Virus record (IMG/VR): IMGVR_UViG_3300012030_000004
Location: 1-63,839 of that record
DNA from: a virus
Strand: one strand, 5' to 3'
DNA: 63,839 bases
This document shows, in pieces, positions 60,765-63,839 of this stretch. The first letter of the stretch is position 1. The number at the start of each line of letters is the position of its first letter. The position numbers and the translations under genes were made by a program. The notes below the pieces were generated by a model. It had not been told where the DNA came from. It saw only the letters and a list, made by a program, of their open reading frames with translations, and made no database searches.

Positions 60765-60875
60765 GAATGAGCCGAAGAGGCATCGGTTATCCCACTGAAA
60801 ATGAGAACCTGGCGGTTCGATTCCGTCATTAGTTGGAACAGGTTATTTTTCCGATCTTCACCCCCATGCTCATTC
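60765..60875 (+). ncRNA. Y RNA 2 (with a T-arm-like branch)
   Basis: Perfect 8-bp lower stem (60765-60772 with 60868-60875), unpaired CGAA facing ACCCCCAU, helix 60777-60780 with 60856-60859, one bulged C, helix 60782-60786 with 60851-60855, then GGUUAUC. The distal part forms an extended stem (60798-60802 with 60845-60849; 60806-60810 with 60840-60844) carrying a tRNA T-arm-like hairpin (60811-60827, 5-bp stem, 7-nt loop UUCGAUU). No D arm or acceptor is seen, so only part of a tRNA-like module is present. Confidence 0.85.
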
Positions 60876-60879
60876 ACTC

Positions 60880-60922
60880 GCCTCTCTTGGAGGTTCATCG
60901 GGTTCGACTCCCGATGGAGGCA
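60880..60922 (+). ncRNA. tRNA acceptor/T-arm minihelix between Y2 and Y3
   Basis: 6-bp acceptor-like helix (60880-60885 with 60916-60921, last pair U-G) stacked on a 6-bp T stem (60897-60902 with 60910-60915) with the 7-nt loop UUCGACU: 12 bp in total, the length of a tRNA acceptor/T stack. No D or anticodon arm; 11 nt link the strands. No CCA encoded. It could be a tRNA relic or a mark recognised by RNase P and RNase Z to separate Y2 from Y3 (inference). Confidence 0.5.
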
Positions 60923-60924
60923 CA

Positions 60925-61058
60925 AAAACTGAACCGAAGAAGTATTGGTTATCCATGCTAAGGAAGAGGTCACGGGTTCGAATCCCGTCATCAGACCTAG
61001 TCTGATGTAGCTCAGAGGCAGAGCGCTTAAACCCAATCTTCACCCCATGTTCAGTTTT
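60925..61058 (+). ncRNA. Y RNA 3 with circularly permuted tRNA-like module (YrlA-type)
   Basis: Perfect 10-bp lower stem (60925-60934 with 61049-61058), unpaired CGAA facing ACCCCAU, helix 60939-60942 with 61038-61041, bulged U, helix 60944-60948 with 61033-61037, then GGUUAUC: the Ro-binding core. The loop holds tRNA parts in permuted order: variable-like GAGGUC, T arm 60972-60988 (loop UUCGAAU), acceptor 3' strand 60989-60995, CCUAG, acceptor 5' strand 61001-61007 (7 perfect pairs), UA, and D arm 61010-61024 (GCUC/GAGC, loop AGAGGCA). A short CUUA/UAAG helix joins it to the Y stem where an anticodon arm would be. This is the layout of bacterial YrlA RNAs. Confidence 0.92.
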
Positions 61059-61060
61059 AC

Positions 61061-61085
61061 CACATGTTCAGAAATACTGAACCGA
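61061..61085 (+). other. Y-like hairpin/remnant just before the Ro gene
   Basis: CACATGTTCAG and ACTGAACCGA copy the 3' and 5' ends of Y3's lower stem in reversed order and form a 6-bp hairpin (61066-61071 with 61077-61082, loop AAAUA). It may be the scar of a lost fourth Y RNA, or a leader element that competes with Y3 pairing or is bound by Ro for self-control. Confidence 0.45.
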
Positions 61086-61103
61086 GAGAAAGGATGAACA
61101 CCT

Positions 61104-62723
61104 ATGGCTAACAATAGCCTCAAGTCCGTCACAACCCGACCCGGAATGACGGCCACTCCTCAGACGCAGAAGGCGGCTAAGGGGCAGAAGGAGAACAACG
61201 CAGGCGGCTACACGTTCACTGTCTCAGACATGGACCGAGCCAAGCGTTTCTTGATCCTTGGATCTGACTCGTCGTTCTACCAGAGCGGCCAGAAGCTCTC
61301 CAAGGACAACGCCAAGAACCTGATCAAGCTTGCGAAGTCTGACCGTGCCCAGGAGCTCACTGACCTGATTGTGGAGATCTCCACTCAGGGTCGTGCGGCC
61401 AAGCAGGACCCCGGTCTGTTTGCACTGGCCGTCGTGGCTTCCCATGGCGCGACTGAGGACAAGCAGTACGCTCTGTCCAAGCTCTCTCAGGTAGCCCGTA
61501 CCGGATCCTCGCTGTTCACGTTCATCACTTACGTGGAGCAGTTCCGAGGGTGGGGGCGTGCCCTGACCAAGGCGGTTTCTTCTTGGTACACGGAGAAGTC
61601 TGTGGACAAGCTCGCCTACCAGACGGTGAAGTACCGTCAGCGTGATGGCTGGACTCACCGGGACGTGTTCCGCAAGGCGCACCCTCAGAAGGGCAAGAAC
61701 GGAATCTCCGAAGGAGAGGATGCTCGTGCTTTTGAGGCGCTGGGTGAGTGGATTCTCCGAGGTGAGTTGTTGGAGAACACTCCTAAGCTTGTTCGCGGCT
61801 TCACGATGGCCCAGACTGCTTCTAAGTCTGAGCTTCCTGCTCTGATCAGGGAGTACGGACTGTCGTGGGAGATGCTTCCTACCGAGGCTCTGAACGACAA
61901 GAAGGTCTGGGAGACGTTGCTTCAGGGCAATGTTCCTCTCGGGGCCCTGTTGCGTCAGCTTCCTCGTTTGACGAAGCTCGGCATCGTCGCGCCTATGGGT
62001 GGAAAGACTGCTGAGATCGCCAAGAGGATCACTGATCCTGAGGAGCTCAAGCGTGCCCGTATCCACCCCTTGAACCTTCTGGTTGCCCAGAAGACCTACG
62101 GGGCGGGGCACAGCCTCCGGGGCAATTCCTCCTGGGCCCCCAACCAGAAGATCGTGGACGCTCTTGACAAGGCCTTCTACCTGTCCTTCAAGACGGTCGA
62201 GCCCGCTGGCAAGCGCACTCTGATTGGGTTGGATGTCTCCGGCTCGATGGGCTGGGCTTCAGTGGCCGGGGTTCCTCTCATGCCTTCCGAGGCAGGAGCG
62301 GCCCTTGCGTTGGTCATTGCCAACACGGAGCCTGAGGCGCACATCTTCGGATTTGCGGACACCTTCCGTGAGTTGGGCCTCTCCCCAGGGATGCGACTTG
62401 ACCAGGCCCTGCGGCAGACAAGTTTAAGGACGTTCGGAGGCACGGACTGTGCTCAGGCCATCGAGTACGCTCGTACTCACAAGTTGGAAGTGGACACGTT
62501 CCTTGTGATCACAGACAACGAAACCTACGGGGGTCGGAGTCACCCACACGAGGCCTTGCAGAGGTACCGTCGAGAGACTGGCATCGATGCGAAGCTCATC
62601 GTGCTGGCGACTACTGCTTCCGAGTTCAGCCTCGCGGATCCCAGTGATGGTGGGATGCTGGACATCGCTGGGTTCGACTCAGCAGTTCCTCAGCTGATCA
62701 ACGAGTTCTCTCGGGGACTCTGA
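61104..62723 (+). CDS. rsr: Ro60-like TROVE-domain RNA-binding protein (Rsr)
   Basis: 539 residues, the size of animal Ro60 and bacterial Rsr. ATG 61104 with GAAAGGA upstream. Residues about 35-365 are the TROVE HEAT-repeat ring: DMDRAKRFLILGSDSSFYQS, ALAVVASHGATEDKQYALSK, FTFITYVEQFRGWGRALTKA, WYTEKSVDKLAYQTVKYRQR and GWTHRDVFRKAHP, all hallmark Ro segments. Residues about 370-539 are a VWA domain with an intact MIDAS: DVSGSMG (Asp377), GGTDC (Thr447) and ITDNE (Asp471). Ro binds misfolded RNA 3' ends in its ring and Y RNA on its outer surface; in bacteria Y RNA tethers Ro to polynucleotide phosphorylase. Directly downstream of three Y RNAs. Confidence 0.95.
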   Translation: MANNSLKSVTTRPGMTATPQTQKAAKGQKENNAGGYTFTVSDMDRAKRFLILGSDSSFYQSGQKLSKDNAKNLIKLAKSDRAQELTDLIVEISTQGRAAKQDPGLFALAVVASHGATEDKQYALSKLSQVARTGSSLFTFITYVEQFRGWGRALTKAVSSWYTEKSVDKLAYQTVKYRQRDGWTHRDVFRKAHPQKGKNGISEGEDARAFEALGEWILRGELLENTPKLVRGFTMAQTASKSELPALIREYGLSWEMLPTEALNDKKVWETLLQGNVPLGALLRQLPRLTKLGIVAPMGGKTAEIAKRITDPEELKRARIHPLNLLVAQKTYGAGHSLRGNSSWAPNQKIVDALDKAFYLSFKTVEPAGKRTLIGLDVSGSMGWASVAGVPLMPSEAGAALALVIANTEPEAHIFGFADTFRELGLSPGMRLDQALRQTSLRTFGGTDCAQAIEYARTHKLEVDTFLVITDNETYGGRSHPHEALQRYRRETGIDAKLIVLATTASEFSLADPSDGGMLDIAGFDSAVPQLINEFSRGL

Positions 62724-62741
62724 GCTCAGCTTCTCCTAGCC

Positions 62742-62788
62742 AAGGCCGGGCGACAACAACTTCAGGGTTGCTTTTGTCGCCCGGCCTT
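62742..62788 (+). terminator. Long perfect hairpin after the Ro gene
   Basis: 15-bp perfect GC-rich stem (62742-62756 with 62774-62788) plus an inner CAAC/GTTG pair, 19 bp after the Ro stop. Only a short T run is present in the loop side and after the stem, but the structure is strong enough to act as a terminator or RNA-stabilising 3' end. Confidence 0.75.
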
Positions 62789-62801
62789 GCTACGCTAGGG
62801 C
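62774..62801 (+). promoter_or_regulatory. Possible promoter overlapping the hairpin
   Basis: TTGTCG-16-TAGGGC, starting inside the right arm of the terminator. Weak match, but the next gene (62833) must be transcribed past the terminator somehow. Confidence 0.3.
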
Positions 62802-62832
62802 CACGACTTACTAAAAAGAAAGGAAATTCACA

Positions 62833-63210
62833 ATGACTAAGACACTTCGAAAAGCACTCCAAGAGGCTGTCGCTGAGCGTGAAGCTGATTACCGTTACAA
62901 GGAACACTTTGCCAATTGCAGGTATCAAGACCAGGGAGAGCCTTCCTGTATTGTAGGTCTTGCTCTATCGAAGATGGGGGTATCTATCGATAAGCTGGCT
63001 GAAATGGATAATAACTGTGACGTTTTCTCAACCTCTGTTGATGCGTTGTGTTCTGCGGAATTGTTCCCAGTGGGGCTGAGCGGGGCTGAGGTACAAGCTT
63101 TGAGTGAGGCGCAAGCTTGCCAGGACCAAGGAGGGACCTGGGGCGAGGCCCTGAAGGCGTATGACCAATCTCTCAAGGCGTCGGAGGCCCTGGGGGCGGT
63201 GACCTCATGA
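62833..63210 (+). CDS. Conserved actinophage-type protein, unknown function
   Basis: 125 residues, ATG 62833, AAAGGAAATTCAC upstream. Begins with a helix (TKTLRKALQEAVAEREADYR), then FANCRYQDQGEPSCIVGLAL and SKMGVSIDKLAEMD. The C-x-Y...G-x-P-S-C-I-V-G signature is shared by many small actinobacteriophage proteins of unknown function. The cysteines may be paired or bind metal. Confidence 0.7.
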   Translation: MTKTLRKALQEAVAEREADYRYKEHFANCRYQDQGEPSCIVGLALSKMGVSIDKLAEMDNNCDVFSTSVDALCSAELFPVGLSGAEVQALSEAQACQDQGGTWGEALKAYDQSLKASEALGAVTS

Positions 63211-63839
63211 CCAACGACGAACAGGTGAAGAATGCAATTCATCGGACGCTTGAGGACGAGGCTGGTCCACTGCTTACCGTCACGGTAAATACAGACTTCG
63301 CAACACGGACCATCGACGCTTGGACATCCAGCATCATCGCCGCCATGCCCACACCCGTTGCGGGGCCTCAACAGGTGGAGACAGTGGAGCAGTTGGAAGC
63401 GTTGCCCTCAGGAACGTCAATCCAGAGCGGTGCGGGGGGTACCTACCAGGGCTTCGATCACCCCTGCGGTCGTCGGCTGTGGTTCATGTGCGGCGTTGAC
63501 ACTGGTGTCGAATCAGCGCGGCTAGTGTCGTGGAGTCCCGCGCCGTTCACCGTCCTGCTCCCCGCACTTCGCCCCGAGCCGACTGCTGACGAGTACACGC
63601 CCAGCATTCGGGACATTCGACGCGCCTGCATTCTTGACGGGTCAGCGATATGCGATGAGGCCGAGTTCGACCGCGCCATTGCCCGTATCAAGGCCGATGC
63701 CCTCCAAGCCTATGCCGACACTCTGGGCGTCAACGTGAACGACGAGGGCACCGAGTGGTGGCGGGGCTATCGACAGGCCCAGCGTGAGTTCATTCACAAG
63801 ACAATCGCCGAGGCTCAGAAGGAGAACCCCGATGGCTAA
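63207..63839 (+). CDS. Hypothetical protein at right edge, GC-rich
   Basis: 210 residues, ATG 63207 overlapping the previous stop; TAA ends at the last base. N-terminal AIHRTLEDEAGPLLTVTVNT; middle EQLEALPSGTSIQSGAGGTY; C-terminal WWRGYRQAQREFIHKTIAEA. Codons are visibly GC-richer than in upstream genes, suggesting a different origin. The final bases ATGGCTAA could also begin a next gene. Confidence 0.65.
   Translation: MTNDEQVKNAIHRTLEDEAGPLLTVTVNTDFATRTIDAWTSSIIAAMPTPVAGPQQVETVEQLEALPSGTSIQSGAGGTYQGFDHPCGRRLWFMCGVDTGVESARLVSWSPAPFTVLLPALRPEPTADEYTPSIRDIRRACILDGSAICDEAEFDRAIARIKADALQAYADTLGVNVNDEGTEWWRGYRQAQREFIHKTIAEAQKENPDG

Noticed and set aside
60740-61036. 98-codon open frame on the minus strand across the Y RNA locus
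   Set aside because: It reads the complement of Y1-Y3 stems and T arms, has no ribosome site, and the plus-strand RNA folds explain the sequence better.
55101-61100. Conventional tRNA genes
   Set aside because: Only T-arm-like hairpins and the permuted module of Y3 were found; no complete cloverleaf in normal order.
1-63839. Joining the right end to the left end as a circle
   Set aside because: The collagen-like frame would continue into the complement of the last gene with a sequence unlike a fibre; no direct terminal repeat is seen.
1-63839. CRISPR arrays, insertion sequences, integrase or repressor genes
   Set aside because: No regularly spaced repeats, transposase, integrase or phage repressor-like gene was recognised.

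Overview
The window is a contiguous piece of a double-stranded DNA tailed phage with siphovirus-type genes, most probably infecting an actinobacterium. I infer this from the tail genes (an LtfC-like beta protein, a Gp37/Dit-type baseplate set, a long tape measure), the many GTG/TTG starts, leaderless genes, TTGACN-17-TAGNGT promoters and several small families I associate with actinobacteriophages. No integrase or immunity repressor is visible, so a lytic lifestyle is likely. A collagen-like fibre gene is cut by base 1, and the last gene stops exactly at the last base, so the window is not a complete circular genome as given. I recognise no endolysin and no sliding clamp.

Layout. 1-951 (minus strand): LtfC-like protein and collagen-like fibre. 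1304-4977: small early-type genes, a Pth2-like peptidyl-tRNA hydrolase, the C-terminal half of a split SbcC/Rad50-type ATPase, a SLOG protein and a DnaX-like clamp-loader ATPase. 5000-7335: sugar epimerase and two glycosyltransferases. 7343-38452: packaging, head and tail genes (terminase, portal, a 1770-residue repeat protein with a C-terminal HExxH domain, protease/scaffold, decoration and capsid proteins, neck genes, tail tube, frameshifted G/GT chaperones, tape measure, baseplate, YadA-like fibre), interrupted by two more glycosyltransferases. 38421-39592: putative holin-type membrane proteins. 39635-60576: replication, recombination and nucleotide genes (SNF2-like helicase, FliA/WhiG-like sigma factor, DnaB, primase zinc finger, clamp-loader delta' and delta, PolA, SSB-like protein, RuvC, RecA, oligoribonuclease-like exonuclease, GroES, N-terminal half of SbcC, SPFH protein, dNMP kinase, ThyX). 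60577-62723: an RNA locus with three Y RNAs, a tRNA minihelix and a Ro60 (Rsr) orthologue. 62833-63839: two genes of unknown function.

The most striking system is the Ro60/Y RNA module. Three tandem RNAs each carry the Ro-binding core (CCGAAG ... GGUUAUC) closed by stems whose sequences differ but whose pairing is kept. The third carries a circularly permuted tRNA (T arm, acceptor 3' strand, acceptor 5' strand, D arm). The Ro protein gene follows directly. Between Y2 and Y3 lies a 12-bp acceptor/T minihelix that could be a processing mark.

The second system is regulatory. An asymmetric element GG(A/C)CGATAGTA occurs at eight transcription-unit boundaries, always in the direction of transcription and mostly ahead of virion, lysis or Y RNA genes. 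It resembles the -10 element of FliA/WhiG-type sigma factors (GCCGATAA), and the phage encodes such a sigma factor. In two cases the ATG lies exactly 7 nt after the element, as expected for leaderless late mRNAs.

Other points: PolA ends in a region resembling the DnaE C-terminal domain, in a phage that also encodes three clamp-loader-like subunits; the SbcC-type ATPase is split into two genes far apart; and an SPFH gene is interrupted by a +1 shift at a G run.
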